Source: Planktophila grossartii
GTDB taxonomy: Bacteria; Actinomycetota; Actinomycetes; Nanopelagicales; Nanopelagicaceae
Assembly (NCBI GenBank): GCA_965234365.1
Contig: OZ248345.1
Span: 1,376,006 to 1,440,005, forward strand
Length of the DNA stretch: 64,000 nucleotides
Direction of reading: 5' to 3'
Made by a program: the position numbers and the translations under genes. The notes below the pieces were generated by a model. It had not been told where the DNA came from and did no database searches. It was given only the letters and a program-made list of their open reading frames with translations. Positions within the stretch are counted from its first letter, which is position 1. Every line of letters starts with the position of its first letter. Positions 33,151 through 42,099 of the stretch are shown piece by piece.

Positions 33151-33451
33151 GGGGGGCTCCTTCAAAAGTCCTGTATGGGGCTGTAGAGCGGTATTTCCTC
33201 AACAGCAGGCTGAAATCCTATCGCTAAATGGAAAGTGAAATAACCCTGAAAAGCCTTAGGAGTGGGAAATACCGCGCGAAAAGCGATGGGGTGAGGGTTC
33301 CCATTAAAAAGTATGAAAAATCGACCATATCCACAGGGTTTATCCCCATTGTGTGTGGAGTTACAGACGTGTAATTCAGCGTTAGCGCTTCCACCACCTA
33401 ATAACTCTCTATTCTCAGCAAAGGCACAGGTTGAGCGAGGACTCTAACAAC
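33151..33451. promoter_or_regulatory. Divergent control region of gyrB and the two-component operon
   Basis: This 301-bp gap has no gene. Next to gyrB lies an 11-bp inverted repeat (separate entry). Two near-consensus DnaA boxes follow: ATATCCACA (33327-33335) and TTATCCCCA (33340-33348), each one base from TTATCCACA and four bases apart. AT-rich DNA at 33304-33320 may hold the gyrB -10. For the response regulator, TATTCT (33411-33416) is a plausible -10 followed by a short leader. Confidence 0.5.
33188..33275 (-). ncRNA. Possible structured gyrB leader
   Basis: GCGGTATTTCC (33188-33198) and GGAAATACCGC (33265-33275) are perfect 11-base complements 66 bases apart. Inside them AGGCT (33207-33211) can pair with AGCCT (33252-33256). 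In the minus orientation this closes a branched structure ending about 38 bases before the gyrB start. It may be a leader RNA element or, as DNA, a distant pair of protein half-sites. No known family was recognised. Confidence 0.35.
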
Positions 33452-34174
33452 ATGGCAATCAACGCAGCAAGTGAAGCAAAGGGTCAACGCATCCTCGTTG
33501 TCGATGACGAGACAAGTATCAGCGATCTCATCGCAACAAGTTTGAAATTCGTTGGCTTCGATGTGCGCACCGCTGCAACTGGTTCACAAGCTCTGACAAT
33601 TGCCGAAGAATTTAAACCGCACGCGATGATTCTCGATGTCATGTTGCCTGATCTCGATGGTTTTGAAGTCTGTCGCCAGATTCGCAACGAAGGAATTGAA
33701 GTCGGAGTTCTCTTTCTCTCCGCCAAAGATGAGATGAAAGATAAAGTGCAAGGTTTAACAATCGGTGGCGATGATTACATGACTAAACCTTTTAGCCTCG
33801 AAGAACTGGTTGCTCGTTTGCGCGCACTTCTTCGTCGCATTGGAGTAGTCGAACAAACCATGGATGATGAAAAGATTCGCTTTGCAGATCTTGAACTCGA
33901 TGAAGCAACGCACGAAGTACGTCGCGCCGGACATCTGCTCGAACTCTCCCCCACAGAATTTACTCTCCTTCGTTATCTACTTATCAACGCAGATCGCGTT
34001 GTCAGCAAAGCCCAAATTCTCGATCATGTCTGGGATTACGACTTTGGGGGAGATGCAGGAATCGTTGAAACCTATATCTCCTACCTTCGCAAGAAGATTG
34101 ATATCTACGAACCAGCTCTCATTCACACTCTACGCGGCGTTGGTTACCGACTTAGATTGCCTGCTGCAAAGTAG
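33452..34174 (+). CDS. OmpR/PhoB-family response regulator
   Basis: DNA-binding regulator, 240 residues. The receiver domain (about 20-130) has the acidic pair in VVDDET, phosphoacceptor Asp62 in LDVMLPDLDG, conserved Ser in FLSAKD and Lys in DYMTKPFSLEEL. The C-terminal winged helix contains LSPTEFTLLRYLL, VWDYDF and TYISYLRKKID ending in HTLRGVGYRLR. ATG 33452 fits the receiver start; a TTG 21 bases upstream is the alternative. Five bases separate it from its kinase. It is close to the MprA/TcrX/PrrA group, but the ortholog cannot be fixed. Confidence 0.92.
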   Translation: MAINAASEAKGQRILVVDDETSISDLIATSLKFVGFDVRTAATGSQALTIAEEFKPHAMILDVMLPDLDGFEVCRQIRNEGIEVGVLFLSAKDEMKDKVQGLTIGGDDYMTKPFSLEELVARLRALLRRIGVVEQTMDDEKIRFADLELDEATHEVRRAGHLLELSPTEFTLLRYLLINADRVVSKAQILDHVWDYDFGGDAGIVETYISYLRKKIDIYEPALIHTLRGVGYRLRLPAAK

Positions 34175-34179
34175 ATTCT

Positions 34180-35646
34180 ATGAACTCGCCATTTCGCACC
34201 TGGGGCTTACGAAGCCGCTTAACTCTCGGCATCGTGATTCTCTCTGCGATTGGCTTCTTTGCTGCAAGCCTTGCTACACAAACACTTTTAAAGGGCTACC
34301 TCATCAAAGAGGTAGATAACCAGCTCGCCGTCATTACGAGCGGGACTTTTGCGCGAATCGAACAATCAGGTATTGCTCATGAAGTAAATGAAAGTCGCCA
34401 TGGCGATGATGGTCAACGTCCGCTGGGACAAGGACTTGGCTCACCGCTTACTCGTATTCCTACATCTGCCTCACTGACTCTCTTAGATGCACAGGGCACT
34501 GTTGTTGGCGGTATTGGAGGAGATTTCAATACAACATCGATCAATGACAACTTAGCTGGATTACTTCCCGAAGAAGTTTCAGAGCATGGCGATAAACCAT
34601 TCACTATCCATGCACCTGGTCCAGATTTTCGAGTTATCGCTCGCGCACTTCCTAATAACGCAGGAACAGTCGTTGCAGCTCAATCGCTCCGCGATCTAGA
34701 GCGCACAACGTCGAGACTTGGTTTTCTCTTCTCGCTCATTGGTTTTGCACTTCTCTTAATGATTGCAATTGCATCGCGCGCTGTAATCAAAGTAGGTCTG
34801 CGCCCACTTGAAGATGCAGAGAAGACTGCTGAAGAAATCGCTTCCGGAAACCTCTCAGCGCGTATGCCTGAAGCTGATCCTTCGACCGAAGTGGGTCGCC
34901 TCGTTACATCTTTGAATACGATGCTTTCACGCATTGAAGATGCATTCTCGGCACGCACTGATAGTGAAAATAAGCTTCGTCGTTTCGTTGCAGATGCATC
35001 CCATGAGCTACGTACACCCATTACTGCGATTCGCGGATTCTCTGAACTGCATCGCCAAGGCGCTGTCACAGGTGAGAAAGAGACAACAGAGCTCATTGGG
35101 CGCATTGAAAGTGAATCTAAGCGCATGGGTTCTCTCGTGGAAGATTTGCTTCTCTTGGCTCGCCTCGATCAGGCGCGCGAGATGGAATCAAAGCCAGTTG
35201 ATATCAATAAGGTTGTTGAAGATGCTGTGATCTCAGCTCGCGCTGCAGGTCCTGAACATCCCGTCACTCTGAATTCATCCAGCGATGAAATCTTCACCTT
35301 GGGCGATGAAGCGCGTATCCATCAGGTGGTTGCAAACCTTCTTGCCAATGCTCGCGCACATACTCCTGCAGGGACGCCAATCTCCGTCTCAGTGAAATCT
35401 ACCGATGCGGGCGTTGAAGTCGTTGTTGCTGATGAAGGTCCTGGTTTAAGTAGTGAAGATCAGAAGCGGATCTTTGAACGTTTCTACCGCGCAGACTCTT
35501 CTCGAGTCCGTACAGGCGCTGATGGCAGTGGCCTTGGTCTATCGATTGTTGATGCAGTGATGCGCGCCCATGGAGGCTCAGTTTCTGTTGAATCTACGCC
35601 TGGAGAGGGTGCAACCTTTACCTTATTGTTCCCCCGGGCCGAGTGA
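34180..35646 (+). CDS. Sensor histidine kinase with HAMP domain
   Basis: Membrane kinase of 488 residues partnering the adjacent regulator. Membrane helices lie at about 13-35 and 180-203, enclosing an extracytoplasmic sensor of roughly 145 residues. HAMP follows (GLRPLEDAEKTAEEIASGN), then the dimerisation helix with His275 in DASHELRTPITAIRG, and the ATPase motifs NLLANARAHTP (N box), VVADEGPGLSSED (G1), FYRADSSR (F box) and GSGLGLSIVDAV (G2). Its last 24 bases overlap the 3' end of convergent htpX. The signal is unknown; gene content resembles MprB-type envelope stress kinases. Confidence 0.93.
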   Translation: MNSPFRTWGLRSRLTLGIVILSAIGFFAASLATQTLLKGYLIKEVDNQLAVITSGTFARIEQSGIAHEVNESRHGDDGQRPLGQGLGSPLTRIPTSASLTLLDAQGTVVGGIGGDFNTTSINDNLAGLLPEEVSEHGDKPFTIHAPGPDFRVIARALPNNAGTVVAAQSLRDLERTTSRLGFLFSLIGFALLLMIAIASRAVIKVGLRPLEDAEKTAEEIASGNLSARMPEADPSTEVGRLVTSLNTMLSRIEDAFSARTDSENKLRRFVADASHELRTPITAIRGFSELHRQGAVTGEKETTELIGRIESESKRMGSLVEDLLLLARLDQAREMESKPVDINKVVEDAVISARAAGPEHPVTLNSSSDEIFTLGDEARIHQVVANLLANARAHTPAGTPISVSVKSTDAGVEVVVADEGPGLSSEDQKRIFERFYRADSSRVRTGADGSGLGLSIVDAVMRAHGGSVSVESTPGEGATFTLLFPRAE

Positions 35647-36546
35647 CTCCATCGCCTTCAATGTGGCGATACGTTCTTGAATCGGTGGATGAGTACTAAA
35701 TAACTTAGATACAGAACTTCCATCGAGTGGTGATTCAATCCAGATATGCGCAACAGCGTTCGACTTCTGACGCACCACAGTTGTATCTGAAGCAAGAACC
35801 TCAAGTGCTTTCCGAAGTCCTGCAGGGTTACGTGTAAAGGAGACTGCTGTTGCATCAGCAAGTGCTTCACGCTTACGTGAAATAGCTGATTTCAATAACA
35901 TCGCAGCAAGTGGTGCGAGAATCAAGATTACGAGCGAGAAGACAAGCGCAAGTGGATTTCCATTGCTATCGCGATTTCGATCGCGTCCGCCGCCGAACCA
36001 CATCATGCGTGTGAGGAAGTCGCTCAAAATTGCGATTGCGCCTGCTGTTGTGGCAGCAACAGCTGAAACTAAGGTGTCGCGGTTTGCAACATGTGACATC
36101 TCGTGGGCAATAACGCCTTGAAGTTCGTCGCGATCCATGACCTCGAGGATGCGGGTAGTAAATGCAATCAGCGCATGTTCAGGGTTACGACCTGTAGCAA
36201 AGGCGTTAGGGGCGCTATCTTCAACGATTGCAACTTTTGGCATAGGTAGACCACTTGCAATCACAACTTCTTCGATGACGTTAAAGAGTTCGGGCGCATC
36301 TTCGCGGGTAATGAGCTTTGCACCTGTCATGGTGAGAACTAATTTGTCGGAGCCGTAGTACGAACCCCACACACCGATAAGAGCAAAGCCCACCGCCATC
36401 GGCACCATTGTTGAAGCGGTACCGACTCCGAAATATGTCATCGCTGCATATGCGACGAGCCATGTCAGAACACCCATCGATGCCAAGAGGAAATAAGTCT
36501 TTCCTTTATTGGCAGATTGCAGTGCGCGGAAGTTGTTTTCAGCCAT
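35623..36546 (-). CDS. htpX: M48 family zinc metalloprotease, HtpX-like
   Basis: Membrane protease for quality control of membrane proteins, 307 residues. The zinc motif HEMSH (in VIAHEMSHVANRD) is near the middle, with the third ligand Glu in REALADATAVSFTRNP. Two N-terminal helices (about 17-60) and further hydrophobic segments (about 155-175, 200-220) embed it in the membrane. It follows lemA by eight bases, and the lemA-htpX pair recurs in many bacteria. TAATTT five bases before ATG may add a separate leaderless start. Confidence 0.92.
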   Translation of the reverse strand: MAENNFRALQSANKGKTYFLLASMGVLTWLVAYAAMTYFGVGTASTMVPMAVGFALIGVWGSYYGSDKLVLTMTGAKLITREDAPELFNVIEEVVIASGLPMPKVAIVEDSAPNAFATGRNPEHALIAFTTRILEVMDRDELQGVIAHEMSHVANRDTLVSAVAATTAGAIAILSDFLTRMMWFGGGRDRNRDSNGNPLALVFSLVILILAPLAAMLLKSAISRKREALADATAVSFTRNPAGLRKALEVLASDTTVVRQKSNAVAHIWIESPLDGSSVSKLFSTHPPIQERIATLKAMESLGPGEQ

Positions 36547-36554
36547 TGGTGAAA

Positions 36555-37103
36555 TTAGAACTTAACGTTGGGAACGTTACGATCTGCAGCGTTTTCAACT
36601 TCGTAGAAGTCGCGAGCGCCGACCTTGGCAAAGCCTGCAAAGAAGTTGGTAGGCACTGTCTTTACAGCGGTGTTGAGCGAGCGCACATTGTCGTTATAGA
36701 ACTGGCGCGCAAAGGAAACTTTATTCTCTGTTGTAGAAAGTTCTTCTTGTAGAGATAAGAAGTTTGCAGATGCCTTGAGATCTGGGTAAGCCTCAGCTAC
36801 TGCGAGCAATCCACGGAGTGCGTTGGTCAGTGCGCCATCTGCTGCTGCAACATCGGCAACTGTTGAAGCACTTGTTGACTTTGCACGCGCTGCGACGACA
36901 GCGTCGAAGGTGCCTTGCTCGTGCTTGGCATATCCCTTTACTGTTTCAACGAGGTTAGGGATGAGATCTGCACGGCGCTTGAGTTGAACCTCAATCTGCG
37001 CGAATGCTTCATCGACTGTGATGTTAAGTCGAATAAGGCGGTTGTATTGGGCAACGCCAAAGATGACGAGAAGTATGAGTACGCCGATAATGATGAGTTC
37101 CAT
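36555..37103 (-). CDS. lemA: LemA family protein
   Basis: A 182-residue protein with one N-terminal membrane helix (about 3-20) and a long helical bundle. The family segments IRLNITVDEAFAQIEVQLKRRADLIPNL (in parts), VETVKGYAKHE, AYPDLKAS and NKVSFARQFYNDNVRSLN are all present. LemA proteins have no established enzymatic role; their pairing with HtpX suggests a scaffold or partner in membrane proteolysis. AGAGG precedes ATG by about 12 bases. Confidence 0.92.
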   Translation of the reverse strand: MELIIIGVLILLVIFGVAQYNRLIRLNITVDEAFAQIEVQLKRRADLIPNLVETVKGYAKHEQGTFDAVVAARAKSTSASTVADVAAADGALTNALRGLLAVAEAYPDLKASANFLSLQEELSTTENKVSFARQFYNDNVRSLNTAVKTVPTNFFAGFAKVGARDFYEVENAADRNVPNVKF

Positions 37104-37159
37104 AGTTATTTAAACCTCTTGAGTCTGGTTCTTATTCCCCAGATAAGGCCTATCAGGGG

Positions 37160-37738
37160 TTACTTGATCTTGCTCTGGTGGAAATTCATAAAGGAGCGGC
37201 TTGGAGTTGGTCCGCGCTGTCCTTGGTAACGTGATGCGTAGATCGCTGAACCGTATGGATGTTCAGCAGGTGATGAGAGTTTAATCAGACAGAGCTGACC
37301 GATTTTCATGCCTGGGAATAACTTCACTGGCAGGTTGGCAACGTTGGAAAGTTCGAGGGTGATGTGGCCAGAAAATCCTGGATCGATAAAGCCCGCAGTT
37401 GAGTGGGTAAGAAGACCAAGGCGACCGAGTGAAGATTTTCCTTCGAGGCGGCCTGCGATGTCATCGGGAAGTGTGATGACCTCATAGGTAGATGCGAGAA
37501 CGAATTCGCCTGGGTGCAAGATGAATGCTTCGCCATCTTCGGCGATAACTTCGCGAGTGAGCTCAGGTTGTTCGATCGATGGATCGATAACCGAGTACTT
37601 GTGGTTCTCAAAGACGCGGAAGAACTTATCGAGGCGGACATCAACCGATGAAGGTTGGATCATCGCCTCTTCAAAAGGTTCGACGGCAACGCGGCCATTG
37701 GTTATTTCTGAGCGAATATCGCGATCACTGAGTAGCAC
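37160..37738 (-). CDS. dcd: dCTP deaminase
   Basis: Nucleotide enzyme of the dUTPase fold, 192 residues, deaminating dCTP to dUTP for thymidylate synthesis. MLLSDRDI opens the chain; PSSVDVRLDKFFRVF, FVLASTYE, RLEGKSSLGRLGL and HSTAGFIDPGFSGHITLEL hold the catalytic Glu and the nucleotide site. The Mycobacterium enzyme also hydrolyses dUTP; whether this one does is not evident. The start is 81 bases from the divergent acyl-CoA dehydrogenase start. Confidence 0.95.
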   Translation of the reverse strand: MLLSDRDIRSEITNGRVAVEPFEEAMIQPSSVDVRLDKFFRVFENHKYSVIDPSIEQPELTREVIAEDGEAFILHPGEFVLASTYEVITLPDDIAGRLEGKSSLGRLGLLTHSTAGFIDPGFSGHITLELSNVANLPVKLFPGMKIGQLCLIKLSSPAEHPYGSAIYASRYQGQRGPTPSRSFMNFHQSKIK

Positions 37739-37819
37739 GGCGCGAGCCTACCTTTCCAGCGCAGAAAAAAGGCCCTTGGCACGCTTGCGTAAGTTACTGG
37801 CGGGTAGCACCATTACGCC

Positions 37820-39646
37820 ATGAGCCATTACAACGCCAACCTCCGTGACATTGAATTCTGCCTCTTCGACCTCTTGGGTCGCGAGAAGGTGCTGGGCACC
37901 TCTATCTACTCCGAGCTCGATCGCGATACTGCGATGGGGATGCTCGAAGAGATGAAGCGCCTTACTGAGAACGATCTCGCTGCATCATTTGTTGAAGGCG
38001 ATCGCATCGGAACTGATTTCAATAAAGCAACTGGCGATATCAAACTTCCTGAAAGTTTTAAGAAGTCATATAAGGCATATGTTGATGGCGAATGGTGGCG
38101 CCTTGATGCACCTGTCGAACTCGGTGGAATGAAAGTTCCAGCATCGGTGCGTTGGGCGATCGCTGAAATGGTTCTGGGATCAAACCCTGCAATTCACATC
38201 TACGCATCGGGTTATGCATTTGCACAAGTTGCGCATGTTTTAGGAACAGATGTTCAGAAGAAGATGGCAAAGCACATGGTTGATCGCCACTGGGGCGCGA
38301 CGATGCAACTTACTGAACCTGATGCAGGTTCTGATGTTGGTGCAGGTCGATCAAAGGCAGTTCAGCAACCAGATGGAACATGGCACATCACTGGTACAAA
38401 ACGTTTTATTACTTCAGGTGATGCCGATATCTACGACAACATTATGCACTTCACTCTTGCACGTCGCGAAGGTGGCGGACCAGGAACAAAGGGTCTCTCA
38501 CTCTTCTTGATTCCGAAGTTTATGTTCGATCTCGAAACTGGCGAACTCGGAAAGCGCAACGGCGTTTACGTCACCAATGTGGAACATAAGATGGGACTTA
38601 ATGTCTCTGCAACATGCGAAATGAATCTCGGCGAGAAAGAACCAGCTGTTGGTTACTTGCTCGGTGATGTTCACGAAGGTATCGCGCAGATGTTTAAAGT
38701 TATTGAATTCGCTCGCATGATGGTTGGCACCAAGGCGATTGCAACACTTTCTGCTGGTTACCAACAAGCACTTGCCTACGCAAAGACACGTGTTCAGGGC
38801 GGCGATATGAAGGTCATGAACGATAAGGCCAGCCCTCGCGTCACCATTATTAAGCACCCAGATGTGCGTCGTTCACTGATGGTGCAGAAGGCCTACTCCG
38901 AAGGTATGCGCGCACTTGTTCTATACACCGCATCGATTCAAGATGAGATTGAACTCGCACGCGCTGCAGGGGATACAGAGAAGACCGAAACAATGGAGAA
39001 GCTCAACGATCTCTTGCTTCCCGTCGTAAAGGGTTTCGGATCTGAAAAATCATGGACACTTCTTGGCACCGAATCACTCCAAACATTTGGTGGTTCTGGC
39101 TTCACACAAGATTGGCCGCTCGAACAATATGTCCGCGATGCAAAGATCGATACCTTGTATGAAGGCACAACTGCGATTCAAGGTCTTGATTTCTTCTTCC
39201 GTAAAGTTGTTAAAGATGGTGGACGATCACTTGGTCTACTTGGTAAAGAGATCCAAGCTTTTGCTGAAACTGGTGGCATCCATGCCGATGAGAAACAAGC
39301 GCTTCTTAAGGCTCTCGGTGATCTCAATGGAATCATCGGTGTTCTTGTCGGTCATGCAATGGCATCACAAGAAAATCCAGCAGAGATCTACAAGGTTGGC
39401 CTCAGCACATCTCGCGCACTGATGGCAGTAGGCGATGTCATCATTACATGGTTGCTTCTTCGCCAGGCAGATATCGCAGCTGATAAGCTTGCTGCAGGTG
39501 CTGGAAAAGATACTGATTTCTACACAGGAAAGATTGCATCAGCAAAGTTCTTTGTAGCCACAGTTCTGCCTCACATCACCGCAGATCGCAAGATTGTCGA
39601 AGGAACTGACTCATCAATCATGGAGATTCCAGAGTCTGCTTTCTAA
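37820..39646 (+). CDS. Acyl-CoA dehydrogenase, FadE5-like
   Basis: Flavoenzyme for the first step of fatty-acid beta-oxidation, 608 residues. Its long N-terminal part (MSHYNANLRDIEFCLFDLLG), WGATMQLTEPDAGSDVG, the KRFITSGDADIYDN FAD segment and EQYVRDAKIDTLYEGTTAIQG near 440 closely follow mycobacterial FadE5, which accepts a wide range of acyl chains. The catalytic base is expected in that YEGTT region. Electrons would pass through ETF to the EtfD-like protein at 24217. A strong hairpin with a T-run follows immediately and overlaps the next gene. Confidence 0.9.
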   Translation: MSHYNANLRDIEFCLFDLLGREKVLGTSIYSELDRDTAMGMLEEMKRLTENDLAASFVEGDRIGTDFNKATGDIKLPESFKKSYKAYVDGEWWRLDAPVELGGMKVPASVRWAIAEMVLGSNPAIHIYASGYAFAQVAHVLGTDVQKKMAKHMVDRHWGATMQLTEPDAGSDVGAGRSKAVQQPDGTWHITGTKRFITSGDADIYDNIMHFTLARREGGGPGTKGLSLFLIPKFMFDLETGELGKRNGVYVTNVEHKMGLNVSATCEMNLGEKEPAVGYLLGDVHEGIAQMFKVIEFARMMVGTKAIATLSAGYQQALAYAKTRVQGGDMKVMNDKASPRVTIIKHPDVRRSLMVQKAYSEGMRALVLYTASIQDEIELARAAGDTEKTETMEKLNDLLLPVVKGFGSEKSWTLLGTESLQTFGGSGFTQDWPLEQYVRDAKIDTLYEGTTAIQGLDFFFRKVVKDGGRSLGLLGKEIQAFAETGGIHADEKQALLKALGDLNGIIGVLVGHAMASQENPAEIYKVGLSTSRALMAVGDVIITWLLLRQADIAADKLAAGAGKDTDFYTGKIASAKFFVATVLPHITADRKIVEGTDSSIMEIPESAF

Positions 39647-39656
39647 TTTATTAAGT

Positions 39657-39662
39657 TAAACT
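39657..39662 (+). promoter_or_regulatory. -10 box for leaderless EamA gene
   Basis: TAAACT is six bases before ATG 39669, matching the geometry seen at other leaderless starts in the window. Its last five bases belong to the 5' arm of the terminator hairpin. Confidence 0.5.
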
Positions 39663-39697
39663 CACCGCATGCTTTCAAAACATCGCGGTGAGTTTTT
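39658..39697 (+). terminator. Intrinsic terminator overlapping the EamA start codon
   Basis: AAACTCACCGC (39658-39668) pairs perfectly with GCGGTGAGTTT (39685-39695), and the T-run reaches 39697. The 16-base loop begins with the ATG of the next gene. It lies 11 bases after the acyl-CoA dehydrogenase stop, so it is well placed to end that transcript while coding for residues 6-10 of EamA. Confidence 0.75.
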
Positions 39698-40589
39698 ACT
39701 TATTTTGGGAGCTTTCTTCTTCTCGCTCTCCGGAATCGTCGTCACCGTTGTGATGAAACACTTGCCAGCGCTGCGTTTGGCTGAAGTTCGTTCAGTCTCA
39801 GCTGTCGTCATTCTCGGCACCTATGTACTTCTTACTCGCCCTGAAATCATCAGGGTGCAGAAGTCCGAAATCCCACGATTGGCTCTCTATGGCGTTGTGG
39901 GCTTCGCCTTTGTGAACTTCGGCTATCTCCTCGGAATTGAGCGCGGAGTGCCGCTTGGGCTCGTCCTCATTATCGAATTTACCGCCTCAATCTGGATCGC
40001 TCTCTGGATCAAGCTAGTCCGTAAGGGCTTCGTCTCCAATGAGATGTGGCTTGCAGTCATTCTCTCGCTCACCGGTTTAATCCTCGTTGCCAAGGTCTGG
40101 GAAGGTTTTACATTCGACCTCATCGGAATTACTGCAGCAACGTTATGCGCATTCTGTCTATCGGCCTACTTCCTCATGAGCGAACGCATCGGAAAGACTC
40201 GCGAACCAATTGCCACCATGATCTTCGGAATGGGCTTTGCATCCATCTTCTGGCTCATCGTTCTTCCACCCTGGACATTTCCTTTTGAAGTATTTTCAGA
40301 GCAGATGGATCTCGGTGGAATCGCCAAGGGCGCGATGCTTCCGGGTTGGTTATTGATCGGAGCAGCTGCAATCTTCGGAACTGTAGTTCCTTACATGCTG
40401 GTCTTATCAGGAATGAAGTTGCTTACCGCTTCAACGAGTAGCGTTATTGGAATGCTCGAGCCAGTTATTGCAGGTGCATTTGCATGGATCTGGTTCGGTC
40501 AGAGTTGGGATTTCATTCAACTGATGGGCGCTGCGATTGTGCTTGTGGGAATTTATCTAGCTGATCGCGCTAAGACTGTAGCGAGTTAA
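39669..40589 (+). CDS. EamA/DMT-superfamily transporter
   Basis: A 306-residue membrane protein with ten helices in two EamA repeats, typical of exporters for amino acids or other small metabolites. The N-terminal RGEFLLILGAFFFSLSGIV and the second-repeat ASTSSVIGMLEPVIAGAFAW carry the family's usual pattern of a Glu-Pro before the final helices. ATG 39669 lies in the loop of the preceding gene's terminator hairpin; starting later would remove the first helix. An mRNA starting at the ATG would lack the 5' arm and so escape the hairpin. Substrate unknown. Confidence 0.87.
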   Translation: MLSKHRGEFLLILGAFFFSLSGIVVTVVMKHLPALRLAEVRSVSAVVILGTYVLLTRPEIIRVQKSEIPRLALYGVVGFAFVNFGYLLGIERGVPLGLVLIIEFTASIWIALWIKLVRKGFVSNEMWLAVILSLTGLILVAKVWEGFTFDLIGITAATLCAFCLSAYFLMSERIGKTREPIATMIFGMGFASIFWLIVLPPWTFPFEVFSEQMDLGGIAKGAMLPGWLLIGAAAIFGTVVPYMLVLSGMKLLTASTSSVIGMLEPVIAGAFAWIWFGQSWDFIQLMGAAIVLVGIYLADRAKTVAS

Positions 40590-40592
40590 AAA

Positions 40593-42053
40593 CTACTCGT
40601 TCCAACCGCCATCGCCTGGTGCTGATGGCTGAATATCAGACGGTCCTGCAGATTGTGTGAAGTCACGACCTGCTCCAACATTTGGCGCCATATCGAAGAA
40701 GCGCGCAAAGTGAAGTTGTGCTGAAACTGTAATTGTGCGAGTTGGACCGTTACGGTGCTTTGCAACGATGAAATCTGCTTCACCTGATCGGTTCTGTGAA
40801 TCGTACATATCATCGCGGTGCAACAAGATAACTACGTCAGCATCTTGTTCGATAGATCCAGATTCACGAAGGTCAGACAACATTGGGCGCTTATCTGTAC
40901 GTTGTTCAGGTCCACGGTTGAGCTGTGAAATTGCAATAACGGGAACGTTGAGTTCCTTTGCCATCAGCTTGAGGTGACGTGAAAATTCAGAGACTTCTTG
41001 CTGACGGTTTTCAACGCGCTTACCTGATGACATCAGCTGCAAGTAGTCAATAACAATGAGTTTGAGGTCGTGGCGCTGCTTCAGGCGACGCGCCTTTGCG
41101 CGGATCTCCATCATCGAAAGGTTCGGTGAATCATCGATGAAGAGCGGTGCGTCTGAAATTTCTCCCATACGGCGAGCAAGCTTTGCCCATTCATCATCGC
41201 TGAGTTGTCCAGAACGAATGTTGTTAAGACCAACGCGCGCTTCGGCAGACAACATACGCATTGTGATTTCAGATTTCGACATTTCGAGTGAAAAGATCAC
41301 CGCTGCTTGGTTATCGTGAATCGCAGCATGGCGCGCAATATCAAGACCCAACGTTGACTTACCAACTGCAGGACGCGCAGCAAGGATGATCATGTTGCCT
41401 GGGTGCAGACCATGTGTCAGCGCATCGAGATCGCGGAAACCTGTCTTAACGCCTTCGATACCAATGCCCTTAGAGATTGCTTCGATCTCATCGAGTGCTG
41501 CTGGCAACAAGGTATTAAGTTGTACATAATCTTCAGAGGAGCGTCGTTCGGTAACTGCATAAACTTCTGCCTGCGCAGCATCGACGGCATCATCGACTTC
41601 GCCATTTTGATCGTAACCAAGTTGAACAATCTTTGTTCCTGCTTCAACAAGGCGGCGCATGATTGCATGTTCAAGAACAATCTTTGCGTAGTAACCAGCG
41701 TTAGCAGCTGTTGGTACAGATGAAATCAAAGTATGTAGATATGGTGCGCCACCTGCGCGCGCGATTTCTCCGCGCTTTGTTAGCTCGGCAGCAACGGTGA
41801 CAGCATCAGCTGGTTCGCCGCGTCCATAGAGATCGAGAATTGCATCGTAGATAAGTTCGTGTGCAGGGCGATAGAAATCGCGTTCGCGAAGTACCTCAAC
41901 AACATCAGCGATCGCATCTTTAGATAACAACATTCCACCGAGAACAGATTGTTCTGCTTGGAGATCTTGTGGTGGCGTGCGTTCGTATTCGGCGCCGACA
42001 GTGTTGTATGTAGCTGCGCCTCTAGAGGTATTAGGTAGTTCTGCAATGCTCAC
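40593..42053 (-). CDS. dnaB: Replicative DNA helicase
   Basis: Hexameric 5'-3' helicase at the replication fork, 486 residues. The N-terminal domain opens with PPQDLQAEQSVLGGMLLS, and the RecA-like motor has Walker A AARPAVGKSTLGLD near 220, Walker B LIVIDYLQLM, and QLNRGPEQRTDKRP with LRESGSIEQDADVVILLHRD. No intein interrupts it, in contrast with several mycobacteria. The start is GTG 42053 with AGGAAGG eight bases upstream. The upstream gap is unusually rich in DnaA boxes. Convergent with EamA, three bases apart. Confidence 0.97.
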   Translation of the reverse strand: MSIAELPNTSRGAATYNTVGAEYERTPPQDLQAEQSVLGGMLLSKDAIADVVEVLRERDFYRPAHELIYDAILDLYGRGEPADAVTVAAELTKRGEIARAGGAPYLHTLISSVPTAANAGYYAKIVLEHAIMRRLVEAGTKIVQLGYDQNGEVDDAVDAAQAEVYAVTERRSSEDYVQLNTLLPAALDEIEAISKGIGIEGVKTGFRDLDALTHGLHPGNMIILAARPAVGKSTLGLDIARHAAIHDNQAAVIFSLEMSKSEITMRMLSAEARVGLNNIRSGQLSDDEWAKLARRMGEISDAPLFIDDSPNLSMMEIRAKARRLKQRHDLKLIVIDYLQLMSSGKRVENRQQEVSEFSRHLKLMAKELNVPVIAISQLNRGPEQRTDKRPMLSDLRESGSIEQDADVVILLHRDDMYDSQNRSGEADFIVAKHRNGPTRTITVSAQLHFARFFDMAPNVGAGRDFTQSAGPSDIQPSAPGDGGWNE

Positions 42054-42099
42054 GCGACATACCTTCCTCTAGACCACTGACACGGTTGTCATGTCACTG

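Noticed and set aside
33151..33165. gyrB start at TTG 33165
   Set aside because: It would place the AAGGAG ribosome site inside the gene; TTG 33150 has ideal spacing.
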